Assembly: GCA_963800865.1 (NCBI GenBank)
Contig: CAWDCL010000004.1
Span: 992,001-1,056,000 of the forward strand
Direction: 5' to 3'
DNA: 64,000 nucleotides
From: JALOKP01 sp963800865
Lineage (GTDB): Bacteria > Acidobacteriota > Polarisedimenticolia > J045
This document shows, piece by piece, positions 38,193 through 52,651 of this stretch. The first letter of the stretch is position 1; every line of letters begins with the position of its first letter. Under the pieces are notes generated by a model. The model saw nothing but the letters and a program-made list of their open reading frames with translations. It ran no database searches and had not been told where the DNA came from. A program made the position numbers and the translations under genes.

Positions 38193-38342
38193 CGCCCGGC
38201 GCCCCCCGCACCCCACGGGCGCCCGGCGCCCCCCGCGCCCCACGGGCGCCCGGCGCCCCCCGCGCCCCACGGGCGCCCGGCGCCCCCCGCGCCCCGCGGG
38301 CGCCCGGCGCCCCGCTCGCCCGGGCTCCCCGCGCCCCACGGG
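38193..38342. repeat. 27-bp GC-rich tandem array
   Basis: Four near-perfect 27-bp units starting with CGCCCGGCGCCCC (38193-38219, 38220-38246, 38247-38273, 38274-38300) are followed by a longer degenerate unit to 38342. The sequence is about 90 percent G+C. No coding role is supported. Confidence 0.75.
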
Positions 38343-38504
38343 CGCCCAGCGCGCGCGCCGCGCATCGCTCTTTGCCCCGCCCCCCCCCGCCCCTTGCACC
38401 CGCGGGGGGGAGGGGCTACGGTACGACGTTTCGCGGGCGATTCCCGCCGCATCCCGGCGGGCGACCCCCGGCCCTGCGGCCTGGCGACAAGGTGGAACGG
38501 CCAC

Positions 38505-38581
38505 GCGCCTGTAGCTCAGGTGGATAGAGCAGCTGCCTTCTAAGCAGCAGGTCAGGGGTTCGACTCCCTTCAGGCGCGCCA
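38505..38581 (+). tRNA. tRNA-Arg (TCT)
   Basis: A 77-nt cloverleaf: acceptor GCGCCTG/CAGGCGC, anticodon loop CTTCTAA with anticodon TCT, T-arm GGGGTTCGACTCCC-type, discriminator G, encoded CCA. First of four closely spaced tRNA genes leading into the tig-clp-lon cluster. Confidence 0.96.
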
Positions 38582-38654
38582 ACCCGCCGGGCGGGACGCG
38601 GTTCGCCGGGAGGGTGCCGCCTGTCGGCGCCGCGATGGAACATGGAACGACGTG

Positions 38655-38730
38655 GTGGGCGTAGCTCAGTTGGTAGAGCCCCAGACTGTGGATCTGGTTG
38701 TCACGGGTTCGAGCCCCGTCGCCCACCCCA
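38655..38730 (+). tRNA. tRNA-His (GTG)
   Basis: A 76-nt cloverleaf: acceptor GTGGGCG/CGCCCAC, anticodon loop CTGTGGA with anticodon GTG, T-arm CGGG-TTCGAG-CCCG, discriminator C and encoded CCA. The base before position 1 is G (38654), matching the extra G(-1) that tRNA-His carries opposite C73. Confidence 0.96.
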
Positions 38731-38759
38731 ATCTCCCCGCGATGTGGGACCATGATTGG

Positions 38760-38787
38760 TTGCCATCGGGGGTTCGTCGCGTATAAT
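38760..38787 (+). promoter_or_regulatory. Promoter of tRNA-Lys
   Basis: The -35 TTGCCA (38760-38765, 5 of 6) and a perfect -10 TATAAT (38782-38787) are separated by 16 bp. Transcription would begin about 45 bases upstream of the tRNA-Lys gene. This is the strongest sigma70-type promoter seen in the window. Confidence 0.7.
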
Positions 38788-38837
38788 CCCCCGCTCGCCG
38801 GACGGGAGACCGATTCCGGCCTCAGCAACACTCGGGT

Positions 38838-38913
38838 GGGCCGCTAGCTCAACTGGCAGAGCAGCAGACTCTTAATCTGCGGGTTCGGGGTTCAAGTCCC
38901 TGGCGGCTCACCA
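38838..38913 (+). tRNA. tRNA-Lys (CTT)
   Basis: A 76-nt cloverleaf: acceptor GGGCCGC/GCGGCTC (one G-U pair), anticodon stem GCAGA/TCTGC with loop CTCTTAA and anticodon CTT, T-arm GGGG-TTCAAGT-CCCT, discriminator A, encoded CCA. Confidence 0.96.
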
Positions 38914-39055
38914 ACACCCCTTTTCAGGGCTGCGCGCGCAGGGTTCGGCGCGCCCGCCAGACAGCGCTCCGGGGCTTGCGCCCGGTACCTCGACGGCTGC
39001 GTCACGCCTTTCGCCTTATCATCCAGTCCACGGTTCGTCCGCCGCCCCGATCCGT

Positions 39056-39140
39056 GCGAAAGTGGCGGAACTGGTAGACGCGCGAGACTTAGGATCTCGT
39101 GGCTTCGGCCGTGGGGGTTCGAATCCCCCCTTTCGCACCA
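39056..39140 (+). tRNA. tRNA-Leu (TAG)
   Basis: An 85-nt class II tRNA: acceptor GCGAAAG/CTTTCGC, anticodon loop CTTAGGA with anticodon TAG, a long variable arm (TGGCTTCGGCCG region), T-arm GGGGG-TTCGAAT-CCCCC, discriminator A and encoded CCA. It ends 16 bp before the trigger factor ATG, so it may be co-transcribed with tig. Confidence 0.97.
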
Positions 39141-39156
39141 GCGCCAGAGGACAGGC

Positions 39157-40449
39157 ATGAAGACCGAACTGACCGAGCTCTCCCCGACCCGCCGCCGACT
39201 CCAGGTGGAGGTCCCGGCCGCCGACGTGGCGGCGACCTTCCAGGACCTGCTCCGGGAGCACCGGAAGCGGGTGCTGCTCCCCGGCTTTCGGCCCGGGAAG
39301 GCCCCGCTCGAGGTCGTGCGGCAGCGGCTGGGCGGCGAACTGGGCCACGAGGCGGCGGAGCGGCTGCTCGAGGCTTTCGCGCGCGAAGCGGTCCTGCGCG
39401 AGGGGCTCGACCCGGTGGAGGGCGGCGTGACGGTCGAACTCGCCGAGGGGCACGAGCACATCGAGCCGGCCAAGGAGCACGAACCGTACGCCTTCGCGCT
39501 GGCGGTGGACGTCGCGCCGGCGATCGATCCCCACGACTACGTCGGCCGGACGATCGCGCGGCCCGCGGTCGAGGTGGCCGACGAGGAGCTCGAAGCCGAG
39601 CTCAAGGCCTTCCGGGAACGTCAAGGGAAGCTCGTTCCGGTGACGGACCGGGGCAGCCTGATGGGCGACTACCTGGCGGTCGACATGGAGGGCGCCGAAC
39701 TGGGCCAGGCGCCGGTGATCGAGCGCAAGCCGCGCGTGGTCCGCCTCGGCGAAGAGGGGAACCTGCCGGAGTTCGACCAGAAGCTCCAGGACCTGCACGC
39801 GGGCGAGGACTTCGCGTTCTCGGTCAGCTACCCCGCCGATCACCCGAGCGAGCAGCTCAAGGGGAAGACGATCTACTACAAGGGGAAGGTCAACGAGATC
39901 CGCAGGCCGGAGATCCCGCCACTCGACGACGACTTCGCCAAGGCCGCCGGCGCCGAGTCGGTCGAGGACCTCAAGGGGAAGATCCGCGAGGCGATCCACC
40001 GCGCGAAGAGCGGGGAGGCCGACGCCGTGGCACGCCAGCGGCTGCTCGAGGACCTGCTCTCGCTGCACCCGTTCGAGGCGCCCGAGTCGCTCGTGCGCCA
40101 GGAGTTGAAGGACCGGCTGGAGGACCTCGGCCGCGGGCTGGCGATGCGCGGGATCGATCCCGACAAGGTCCAGCTCGACTGGAACAAGGTCCTCGAGCGG
40201 GAGCGCGGCGCGGCCGAAGGGTCGGTGCGCGCCCGGTTGCTGCTGGACGCGATCGCGAAGAAGGAAGGGATGAAGATCGAACCGGGCGAGCTCGATCGCG
40301 AGATCGAGTTGCTGGCCCGGGAGACCGGCGTGCCGGTCGCCGACGCTCGGGCGCGTCTCGCCCAGGCGGGAAACCTCGCGGGGCTCGAGCGGGACCTGCT
40401 GCGCCGCCGGAGCCTTGACTGGCTGTACTCCCAAGCTAAGATTTCCTGA
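39157..40449 (+). CDS. tig: Trigger factor (ribosome-associated chaperone and prolyl isomerase)
   Basis: A 430-residue protein. The N-terminal ribosome-binding domain carries LLPGFRPGKAPLEVVRQRLG, the signature loop for binding L23 at the exit tunnel. A PPIase-type middle domain (about 150-245; GDYLAVDMEGAELG, FSVSYPADHPSEQLKGK) and a helical C-terminal arm follow. AGAGGACAG precedes the ATG. The tig-clpP-clpX-lon order is widely conserved and links nascent-chain folding with protein degradation. Confidence 0.96.
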   Translation: MKTELTELSPTRRRLQVEVPAADVAATFQDLLREHRKRVLLPGFRPGKAPLEVVRQRLGGELGHEAAERLLEAFAREAVLREGLDPVEGGVTVELAEGHEHIEPAKEHEPYAFALAVDVAPAIDPHDYVGRTIARPAVEVADEELEAELKAFRERQGKLVPVTDRGSLMGDYLAVDMEGAELGQAPVIERKPRVVRLGEEGNLPEFDQKLQDLHAGEDFAFSVSYPADHPSEQLKGKTIYYKGKVNEIRRPEIPPLDDDFAKAAGAESVEDLKGKIREAIHRAKSGEADAVARQRLLEDLLSLHPFEAPESLVRQELKDRLEDLGRGLAMRGIDPDKVQLDWNKVLERERGAAEGSVRARLLLDAIAKKEGMKIEPGELDREIELLARETGVPVADARARLAQAGNLAGLERDLLRRRSLDWLYSQAKIS

Positions 40450-40477
40450 GGGGTAAGCCCTTCCCAGAGGACAGCGG

Positions 40478-41122
40478 ATGATCGAGCGGGTGTTCGAGAC
40501 GGCACGGGAGCAGGCAGCGGTTCGGGGCATGGCGGTGCCGTGGCCGACGGTGGTCGAGCAGACCCCGCGCGGCGAGCGCTACTGGGACATCTTCTCCCGG
40601 CTGCTGAAGGACCACATCATCTTCATCGGCAGCGGGATCGACGACTTCGTAAGCAATCTCGTGATCGCCCAGCTGCTCTTTCTCGAGGCCGAGGATCCCG
40701 ACCGCGACATCTTCATCTACATCAACTCGCCGGGCGGGTCGGTGACCGCCGGGCTCGCGATCTACGACACGATGCAGTTCGTCAAGGCCGACGTGAACAC
40801 GATGTGCGTCGGGCAGGCGGCCTCGATGGCGGCGGTGCTGCTCGCGGCGGGTGCCAAGGGAAAGCGCTCGGCGCTGCCCCACTCGCGGATCATGATCCAC
40901 CAGCCGCTCGCCTTCGGGCTCGGCGGCCAGGCGACCGACATCAAGATCCAGGCGGCCGAGATCGACCGCCTGAAGGTGATCATCAACGACATCCTGGTCC
41001 GCCACACCGGCAATTCGATGGACCGGATCGAGAAGGACACCGACCGGGATCACTTCCTCTCCGCCGCCGAGTCGGCGGAGTACGGGCTGATCGACCAGGT
41101 CATCGAACGGCGTCCTCGCTGA
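40478..41122 (+). CDS. clpP: ATP-dependent Clp protease proteolytic subunit
   Basis: This 214-residue serine peptidase is the barrel component of ClpXP. The triad is visible: Ser116 in VGQAASMAAV, His141 in RIMIHQPLA, and Asp in the EKDTDRDHF segment (about 187-191). YINSPGGSVTAGLAIYDTMQ is the family hallmark. It lies 28 bp after tig and 16 bp before clpX, so one operon is expected. Confidence 0.97.
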   Translation: MIERVFETAREQAAVRGMAVPWPTVVEQTPRGERYWDIFSRLLKDHIIFIGSGIDDFVSNLVIAQLLFLEAEDPDRDIFIYINSPGGSVTAGLAIYDTMQFVKADVNTMCVGQAASMAAVLLAAGAKGKRSALPHSRIMIHQPLAFGLGGQATDIKIQAAEIDRLKVIINDILVRHTGNSMDRIEKDTDRDHFLSAAESAEYGLIDQVIERRPR

Positions 41123-41138
41123 CGGCCGGGGAGTAGAA

Positions 41139-42395
<1,257 letters not shown>

Positions 42396-42441
42396 CGTCC
42401 CCCCGGCCGCGGCCTTTCCCGGCCGCCGGCCACGGAGCGCG

Positions 42442-44823
<2,382 letters not shown>

Positions 44824-45023
44824 CCTTGGCGAAGCCGGCCACACTCAGCCGTATCTAGTAACCGGCTTGTAAACGGGGCCGGTGCGAGAAATCCCGCCCG
44901 CCTGTCTTCCGTCCTTCCGCGTAATTTTCGTATGATCCCGCGCAGCCCGAGTCGCCGCGGGACGTCGGCCGCGGCCGCTTGCGCCCATCCGGGATTGGGA
45001 AGGAAGCAGGGAGGAGGTCGACC

Positions 45024-46976
<1,953 letters not shown>

Positions 46977-47007
46977 CAACGAACGGCGAGCGCGGAGCGA
47001 GGGCCCG

Positions 47008-47850
47008 ATGGCAGCCAAGATCCTGTTCATCCGGACCGATCCCGCGCTCGCCGAGGAGGTCATCCGGCAGGTGTCCCTGCCGGAGTGCGAATACGAGTTG
47101 GCCCACGGCTCGGCGGACGCCCTGCAGAAGCTGCGCCGGAAATCCTACGACGTCCTGATCACCGACCCGGAGCGTACGATCCACGAGGACGTCGCCCTGC
47201 TGGCCGAGCTGAGGGGCGCCCGGCCCGGCGTTCCGGTCATCCTTCTCGCCCCCACCGCGCGCCCGGAAGAGGTGATCGAGGCGCTCCGGGCGCGGGTCTT
47301 CGCGTGCTTCACCGCGCCGTTCGAGGCCCCGCGGATCGCCGAGATGGTGCGGCAGGCGATCGAAGCCGCCGACGAGAGCTGGCGGACGGCGATCGAGGTC
47401 ACCTCGGCTGACGCCGACTGGGTCGCGCTGCGCCTGACCGCGCGTCGCGTCACCGGCGAGCGGCTGATCCAGTTCCTGGCCGAGATGCGCGACGATCTCC
47501 CGGACCCGGAACGCGACAACCTGATGGCGGCGTTCCGCGAGATCCTGTTCAACGCGATCGAGCACGGGGCCAAGCTGGACCCCGACAAGGTGATCGACGT
47601 GGCGGCGATCCGGACGCGCCGCACGATCGTCTACTACGTGCGCGACCCCGGGGTCGGCTTCGACCGCGACGCGCTGCCCCACGCCGCGGTCTCCAACCCC
47701 CCCGAGGACCCGCTGCACCACGCCGACGTGCGCGCCGAGAAGGGGCTGCGGCCGGGCGGGTTCGGGCTGCTCCTGGCCAGCCGCACGGTCGACGAGCTGA
47801 TCTACAGCGAGAAGGGGAACGAGGTCCTGCTGATCAAGTACCTGTTCTGA
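47008..47850 (+). CDS. Receiver-like domain fused to a HATPase (RsbW-like) domain
   Basis: A 280-residue protein. Residues 1-120 have the receiver fold (KILFIRTDPALAEEV, then DVLITDPERTIHEDV with a plausible phospho-acceptor Asp). The conserved Lys before the Pro-Phe switch is replaced (FTAPFEAP instead of xxKPF), so phosphorylation may be weak or lost. Residues 135-280 form a GHKL ATPase domain with the N-box FREILFNAIEHGAK and G-boxes DPGVGFD and GLRPGGFGLLLA, as in anti-sigma-factor kinases. It follows acs by 31 bp. A partner-switching or two-component role is inferred. Confidence 0.75.
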   Translation: MAAKILFIRTDPALAEEVIRQVSLPECEYELAHGSADALQKLRRKSYDVLITDPERTIHEDVALLAELRGARPGVPVILLAPTARPEEVIEALRARVFACFTAPFEAPRIAEMVRQAIEAADESWRTAIEVTSADADWVALRLTARRVTGERLIQFLAEMRDDLPDPERDNLMAAFREILFNAIEHGAKLDPDKVIDVAAIRTRRTIVYYVRDPGVGFDRDALPHAAVSNPPEDPLHHADVRAEKGLRPGGFGLLLASRTVDELIYSEKGNEVLLIKYLF

Positions 47851-48022
47851 GCCGGGCTGCGCGGCGGCGCGTCCTGGGATAGTCTTCCGAGCGAGGGTGC
47901 CCCGGCACGACCGGGGCGTCGACCCCGTCGCGGGCCAGCTCCGGCTCGCCCCGCGACCCCGGCAGCACGACGAGGGCGGCGGGCCCGGCACGGCGGCCCG
48001 CGCACCCGATGAAGGCAGGGCG

Positions 48023-48628
48023 GTGAGACCGAAAAGCGTCGAGATGGTGCGCGCCGCGGCGCGTCCCGAGGACTTCCCGCGCGATGGGCGGCCGGAGGTG
48101 GTGCTGCTCGGCCGCTCGAACGTCGGCAAGTCGAGCCTGATCAACCGGCTCGTCGGGCGGAAGGGGATCGCGCGCGTCAGCAAGGCGCCGGGCCGGACCC
48201 GGGAGATCTTCTTCTACCTGGTGGACGACCGCGCCTACGTCGTCGACGTGCCGGGCTTCGGCTACGCGCGCGTCTCGGCCGGTGCGCGCGAAGCGTGGGA
48301 CCAGCTCCTCGCGAGCTACCTCGAGCGGCGCGAGCCGCTGCGCCTCGCGCTGCAGCTGGTCGACAGCCGGCATCCGCCCCAGCCGCTCGATCACGCGCTC
48401 GCCGCGTTCCTGGAGGAGCGGGAGGTGCCGTTCGCCGTCGTGCTGACGAAAGCGGACAAGGTCTCCGGGTCGCGCGCCGCGCAGGCGGCGGCCGAACTCC
48501 GGCGCGATCTCGAACTCCCGCACTGGGTTCCGGTCGTGTCGACCTCCGCCCACTCCGGGGCCGGGATGAAGGACCTGTCGAAGATCGTCGACGAGGCGCT
48601 CGCGCGCCCCGGCGGGAAGGACGCATGA
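48023..48628 (+). CDS. engB: Ribosome-biogenesis GTPase YsxC/EngB
   Basis: A 201-residue GTPase needed for large-subunit assembly. G1 is LGRSNVGKSSLIN, G2 lies in APGRTREIFFY, G3 is DVPGFGYARV, G4 is LTKADKV, and G5 lies near VSTSAHSGAG. The GTG at 48023 after AGGCAGGG fits the family N-terminus; the open frame extends further upstream without conservation. It overlaps rho by ATGA. Confidence 0.94.
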   Translation: MRPKSVEMVRAAARPEDFPRDGRPEVVLLGRSNVGKSSLINRLVGRKGIARVSKAPGRTREIFFYLVDDRAYVVDVPGFGYARVSAGAREAWDQLLASYLERREPLRLALQLVDSRHPPQPLDHALAAFLEEREVPFAVVLTKADKVSGSRAAQAAAELRRDLELPHWVPVVSTSAHSGAGMKDLSKIVDEALARPGGKDA

Positions 48629-49872
48629 ACCTCCACGACCTGAAGAACATGCGCGCGGGCCAGCTGACGCGGCTCGCGAAGTCGCTGTCGATCGAAGGTC
48701 TGTCGCTGATGCGGCGCCAGGAGCTGATCCACCGGATCCTGGTCGAGCAGGTGCGGAAAGGGGAGCGCGTCGTCGCGTTCGGCGTGCTGGAGCTGCTCCC
48801 CGACGGCTACGGCTTCCTGCGTTCGCCCGAGCACAGCTACCTGCCGGGACCGGACGACATCTACGTGTCGCCCGGGATCATCCGCCGCTTCAGCCTCGGC
48901 ACCGGCGACCTGGTCACGGGGCCGCTGCGCCACCCGCGGCGCGGCGAGAAGTTCTTCGCGCTGCAGGAGCTCGAGACGATCCAGGGGCGCCCCGCGGCCG
49001 AGGCCGTGCGAACGAAGAAGTTCGAGGACCTGACGCCGTGGCACCCCGACGCGCCGCTCCGGATGGAGACCACGCGCGACAACCTGACCGGGCGCGTGAT
49101 CGACCTCCTGTCGCCGGTCGGCAAGGGGCAGCGCGGCCTGATCGTCGCGCCGCCGCGCACCGGGAAGACGATGTTCCTGCAGGCGATCGCCCACGCGATC
49201 GCCGAGAATCACCCGGACGTGAAGCTGCTGGTGCTGCTGATCGACGAGCGGCCGGAGGAAGTGACCGACATGCAGCGCACGGTCCGGGGCGAGGTGATCG
49301 CCTCGACCTTCGACGAGCCGGCCAGCCGCCACGTCCAGGTCGCCGAGATCGTGCTCGAGCGCGCCAAGCGGATGGTCGAGTTCGGCGAGGACGTCGTCAT
49401 CCTGCTCGACTCGATCACGCGGCTCGCCCGGGCCTACAACGCGGTCCAGCCGACCACCGGCAAGATCCTCTCGGGAGGGATCGACGCCGCCGCGCTCTCC
49501 AAGCCGAAGAAGTTCTTCGGGACCGCGCGCAAGGTCGAGGAGGGGGGCTCCCTGACGATCCTCGCGACCGCGCTGATCGACACCGGCTCGCGGATGGACG
49601 AGGTGATCTTCGAGGAGTTCAAGGGGACGGGGAACATGGAGATCCACCTCGACCGCGACCTCTCCGACCGGCGGGTCTTCCCGGCGATGAACGCCAACCT
49701 CTCCGGGACCCGGAAGGAGGAGCTGCTGATGTCCCCGGACCAGCTGCGGCGGGTCTGGGTGCTGCGCAAGGTGCTGGACCAGATGAGCACGGTGGAGGCG
49801 ATGGAGCTGCTGCTCGACCGGCTGCGGAAGAGCACCAGCAACGCCGACTTCCTCGACCAGATGGCGGCGTAG
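48625..49872 (+). CDS. rho: Transcription termination factor Rho
   Basis: A 415-residue RNA-dependent ATPase/helicase. Rho_N and cold-shock RNA-binding domains occupy residues 1-130 (LPDGYGFLRSPEHSYLPGPD). The ATPase has Walker A APPRTGKTMFLQ, Walker B VVILLDSITRLARAYN, the Q-loop and R-loop (SGGIDAAALSKPKKFFG), and the closing TSNADFLDQM. The ATG overlaps the engB stop, so the two are translationally coupled. Confidence 0.97.
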   Translation: MNLHDLKNMRAGQLTRLAKSLSIEGLSLMRRQELIHRILVEQVRKGERVVAFGVLELLPDGYGFLRSPEHSYLPGPDDIYVSPGIIRRFSLGTGDLVTGPLRHPRRGEKFFALQELETIQGRPAAEAVRTKKFEDLTPWHPDAPLRMETTRDNLTGRVIDLLSPVGKGQRGLIVAPPRTGKTMFLQAIAHAIAENHPDVKLLVLLIDERPEEVTDMQRTVRGEVIASTFDEPASRHVQVAEIVLERAKRMVEFGEDVVILLDSITRLARAYNAVQPTTGKILSGGIDAAALSKPKKFFGTARKVEEGGSLTILATALIDTGSRMDEVIFEEFKGTGNMEIHLDRDLSDRRVFPAMNANLSGTRKEELLMSPDQLRRVWVLRKVLDQMSTVEAMELLLDRLRKSTSNADFLDQMAA

Positions 49873-50047
49873 GCCGGGCGGGCGCCACGGGCCCGTCGCC
49901 CGGTTCCAAGCGTCCGGTGGCCGCCTGTTCGGCGGGCGCCGGGCAAGGGGTGGCGGTCCCCCGGGAAAGCGCCTACTATCCGCCGGCTGCGCGCCGCCAA
50001 GACCGGGCTTTCGACCGGACTTGGTCGGGCGAGAAGGGACACCCGCG

Positions 50048-50281
50048 ATGAAGCCCGGAATCCACCCCGAATACCACGAGGTCCAGGTCGTCTGCTCCTG
50101 CGGCAACACGTTCACGACGTTCAGCACCAAGAAAGAGATGCGCGTGGACATGTGCTCCGCCTGCCACCCGTTCTTCACGGGGAAGCAGAAGCTCATCGAC
50201 AGCGCCGGCCGCGTCGAGCGGTTCCAGAAGCGCTACGGCAAGCAGGAGAAGATGGCCGAGAAGCGCCGCGCCGGGAAGTAG
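50048..50281 (+). CDS. rpmE: 50S ribosomal protein L31
   Basis: A 77-residue L31 of the zinc-binding type. It has four cysteines (16, 18, 36, 39) in VCSCGNTF and MCSACHPFFTGKQK, then IDSAGRVERF. Zinc-binding L31 is normally replaced by a paralogue in zinc starvation. Its position between rho and prfA is the common order. The 175-bp gap before it shows a weak TACTAT box near 49973 and no gene. Confidence 0.95.
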   Translation: MKPGIHPEYHEVQVVCSCGNTFTTFSTKKEMRVDMCSACHPFFTGKQKLIDSAGRVERFQKRYGKQEKMAEKRRAGK

Positions 50282-50332
50282 AGCCGGCGCCGCCCCTCCC
50301 CGCCGGGCGACGCCCCGGGAGGCCACAGCTCC

Positions 50333-51427
50333 GTGAGCGAAACGCTGCCGTTCCGGTCGAAGCTCGAGGACCTCGAGCGCGATTTCGACGCCGTCTCCGC
50401 GAAGATGGCCGACCCGGCGATTGCCGGGAATGTCGAGGCCTATCGCGACCAGGCGCGGCGTTTTGCCGAGCTCGAGCCGATCGTCGGCACGTTCCGCGCG
50501 TTCCTCGGCCTCGAGCGCCAGCTCGACCAGGCGCGGGCGATGGCGCACGACGAGTCCGACGACGACCTGCGCGCGATGGCGCGGGACGAGGCCCGGCTGC
50601 TCGAGGAGCAGGTGACGGGCCAGGCCGCACGGCTGCGCGCCCTGCTGCTGCCCAAGGACCCCGACGACGACAAGAACGTGGTCCTCGAGGTGCGGGCCGG
50701 CGTCGGCGGGGACGAGGCGTCGCTCTTCGCCGCCGACCTGGTGCGGATGTACCAGCGCTGGGCCGAGCGCGAGAAGCTCTCCTGCGAGCTGGTCGACCTG
50801 TCGGAGAGCGAGATCGGCGGCGTGAAGGAAGCGGTGCTCGAGGTCCGCGGCAAGGGGGCCTTCGCGCGGCTCAAGTACGAATCGGGCGTGCATCGCGTGC
50901 AGCGCGTCCCCGAGACCGAGGCCCAGGGGCGGATCCACACCTCGGCCGCGACGGTGGCGGTGCTGCCCGAGGCCGAGGACGTCGACCTGGTGATCGACGA
51001 GGCGAAGGACCTGCGGATCGACAAGTACAGCGCGGGCGGCCCGGGCGGCCAGCACGTCAACAAGACCGAGTCGGCGATCCGGATCACCCACCTGTCGAGC
51101 GGGATCGTCGTGCAGTGCCAGGACGAGCGCTCGCAGTACAAGAACCTGGCCAAGGCGATGAAGATCCTGCGCGCGCGCGTGCTGGACAAGATGCGCACCG
51201 AGCAGAACGCCAGGGAAGCGCAGGTCCGCTCGTCGATGGTCAAGAGCGGCGACCGCTCGGAGCGGATCCGGACCTACAACTTCCCGCAGAACCGCGTCAC
51301 CGACCACCGGATCGGGCTCACGCTCCACAAGCTCGACCAGGTGATGCTGGGCGACCTCAACGACCTGATCGAGGCGCTGGGCAACGCCGACCAGGCCGAG
51401 AAGCTCAAGGCCGAGGTCTCGTCCTGA
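50333..51427 (+). CDS. prfA: Peptide chain release factor 1
   Basis: A 364-residue class I release factor. The catalytic GGQ is in SAGGPGGQHVNKTESAIR. The codon-recognition tripeptide region reads VPETEAQGRIHTS, a PxT motif typical of RF1 (UAA/UAG) rather than the SPF of RF2. The glutamine of GGQ is the target of PrmC, encoded by the overlapping next gene. The start is GTG at 50333. Confidence 0.95.
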   Translation: MSETLPFRSKLEDLERDFDAVSAKMADPAIAGNVEAYRDQARRFAELEPIVGTFRAFLGLERQLDQARAMAHDESDDDLRAMARDEARLLEEQVTGQAARLRALLLPKDPDDDKNVVLEVRAGVGGDEASLFAADLVRMYQRWAEREKLSCELVDLSESEIGGVKEAVLEVRGKGAFARLKYESGVHRVQRVPETEAQGRIHTSAATVAVLPEAEDVDLVIDEAKDLRIDKYSAGGPGGQHVNKTESAIRITHLSSGIVVQCQDERSQYKNLAKAMKILRARVLDKMRTEQNAREAQVRSSMVKSGDRSERIRTYNFPQNRVTDHRIGLTLHKLDQVMLGDLNDLIEALGNADQAEKLKAEVSS

Positions 51428-52293
51428 GCGGGGCATCCCGCCCTCCCGGCTCGCTCCGCGAGGCGCTCGCCGGCGCGCGCCCCCGCCTCATCGCCGCCGG
51501 GATCGAGAATGCCGCCTTCGAGGCCGAGGTCCTGCTGGGCGAGGTCCTGGGCCTGTCGCGCGGGTCGCTGCTCGCGCGCGGGGCGGAGCCCCTGGCGCCG
51601 CCGGCGGCGGAGCGTTTCGCGGAGCTGGTCGCACGGCGCGAAGCGCGCGAGCCGCTGCAGCACGTCGTCGGGCACTGGCCGTTTCTCGGGCTGGATCTCG
51701 TGACCGATCGCCGCGCCCTCGTTCCGCGCCCGGAGACCGAGGACCTGGCGCTGCTGGCGATCGCCCGGCTGCCGCGGGACCGCGACGCACTGGTGCTCGA
51801 CGCCGGGACCGGATCCGGGTGCCTGGCGCTGGCCATCGCGGCGGAGCGGCCGCGGGCGCGGGTCGTGGCGATCGACCGCGACGAGGCGGCGCTGTCCCTG
51901 GCGCGGCAGAACCGCGCACGGTGCGGCCTGGACGGGCGGGTCGGCCTCGTGTGCGGCGACCTCTGCGGCGCGCTCCCCGAGGCGCCGCGCTTCGACCTCG
52001 CCGTCGCGAACCTCCCGTACGTCCGCCCGGACGAGCTCGCAGCGCTCGACCCCGAGGTCCGCGACCACGATCCCCGGGTCGCGCTGGTCGCGGCGGGCGA
52101 CGGGCTGACCGTGATCCGCCGCTTCGTCGCCGAGGTGCGGCCGCGACTCGTCGAGGGCGCCTCGCTCCTGCTCGAGTGCGCGCCGGATCAGTCCGGCCCG
52201 CTGGCGGCCGCGCTCTGCTCGAGCGGATGGCGCGAGGTCCGGGTTCACTCCGACCGATTCAGCCGCGAGCGCGTCGTCGAAGGGCGGGCCTGA
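51424..52293 (+). CDS. prmC: Release-factor glutamine methyltransferase; probable CTG start
   Basis: PrmC (HemK) methylates the GGQ glutamine of RF1 and RF2. The N-terminal helical domain (SLREALAGARPRLIAAG, EAEVLLGEVLGL), LVPRPETEDL, the SAM motif VLDAGTGSGCLALAIA and the catalytic NLPYV (usual NPPY variant) are all present. The family N-terminus requires a start close to the prfA stop. No ATG, GTG or TTG is in frame there, but CTG at 51424 overlaps the stop as CTGA. Translation is probably coupled to prfA. Length is about 289 residues. Confidence 0.9.
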   Translation: MSGASRPPGSLREALAGARPRLIAAGIENAAFEAEVLLGEVLGLSRGSLLARGAEPLAPPAAERFAELVARREAREPLQHVVGHWPFLGLDLVTDRRALVPRPETEDLALLAIARLPRDRDALVLDAGTGSGCLALAIAAERPRARVVAIDRDEAALSLARQNRARCGLDGRVGLVCGDLCGALPEAPRFDLAVANLPYVRPDELAALDPEVRDHDPRVALVAAGDGLTVIRRFVAEVRPRLVEGASLLLECAPDQSGPLAAALCSSGWREVRVHSDRFSRERVVEGRA

Positions 52294-52311
52294 TCGCGCG
52301 CCCGTCGCGCC

Positions 52312-52644
52312 TCAGCGTCTCCACGGATCGGGGAAGTCGCGGTAGAGCCCGGTCTTCATGTTGCGGACGCGCGAGAAGACCGCGGCGTGGCGCTCCTCTG
52401 TTTCCCCCTCGCGCCGCGAGACCTCGCGGAAGGCCCGCTCGAGCTGGGCGAGGTCTTCGGTCTCGATCTCCAGCTGGAACTCGCCCAGCTCCGGCGGACC
52501 GAAGCCGAGCTTGCGCCGCGAAAGCCGCCAGCCGCCGATCATGTCGCGTTCCCGGAGGTCGTCGAGGAAGGCGTCGAGCGCCTCGACGAAGGCGAGGTCC
52601 TCGGACGTGTCATCGATGTCGAACCAGATCATGTAGCGGTTCAT
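52312..52644 (-). CDS. DUF6614 family protein
   Basis: A 110-residue soluble protein. The block GWRLSRRKLGFGPPELGEF followed by a helical segment and LYRDFPDPWRR at the C-terminus matches the DUF6614 pattern as I remember it. The ATG at 52644 follows GAGGAG. It lies 7 bp after the Uma2 gene on the same strand. No function is known. Confidence 0.7.
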   Translation of the reverse strand: MNRYMIWFDIDDTSEDLAFVEALDAFLDDLRERDMIGGWRLSRRKLGFGPPELGEFQLEIETEDLAQLERAFREVSRREGETEERHAAVFSRVRNMKTGLYRDFPDPWRR

Positions 52645-52651
52645 CGGCTCC

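Larger units (their letters stand above)
37741..38504. other. Intergenic stretch without a credible gene
   Basis: These 764 bp between the transposase gene and tRNA-Arg (TCT) hold an inverted-repeat element (37828-38068) and a very GC-rich 27-bp tandem array (38193-38342). Open frames exist on both strands only because GC-rich sequence has few stops. None has a ribosome-binding site plus conserved-looking protein, and some run through tRNA genes. Confidence 0.6.

Noticed and set aside
38052..38831. Minus-strand open frame with Gly/Ala/Arg-rich repeats
   Set aside because: It runs through the tRNA-Arg and tRNA-His genes and a GC-rich tandem array, has no start signal, and is explained by low stop-codon frequency.
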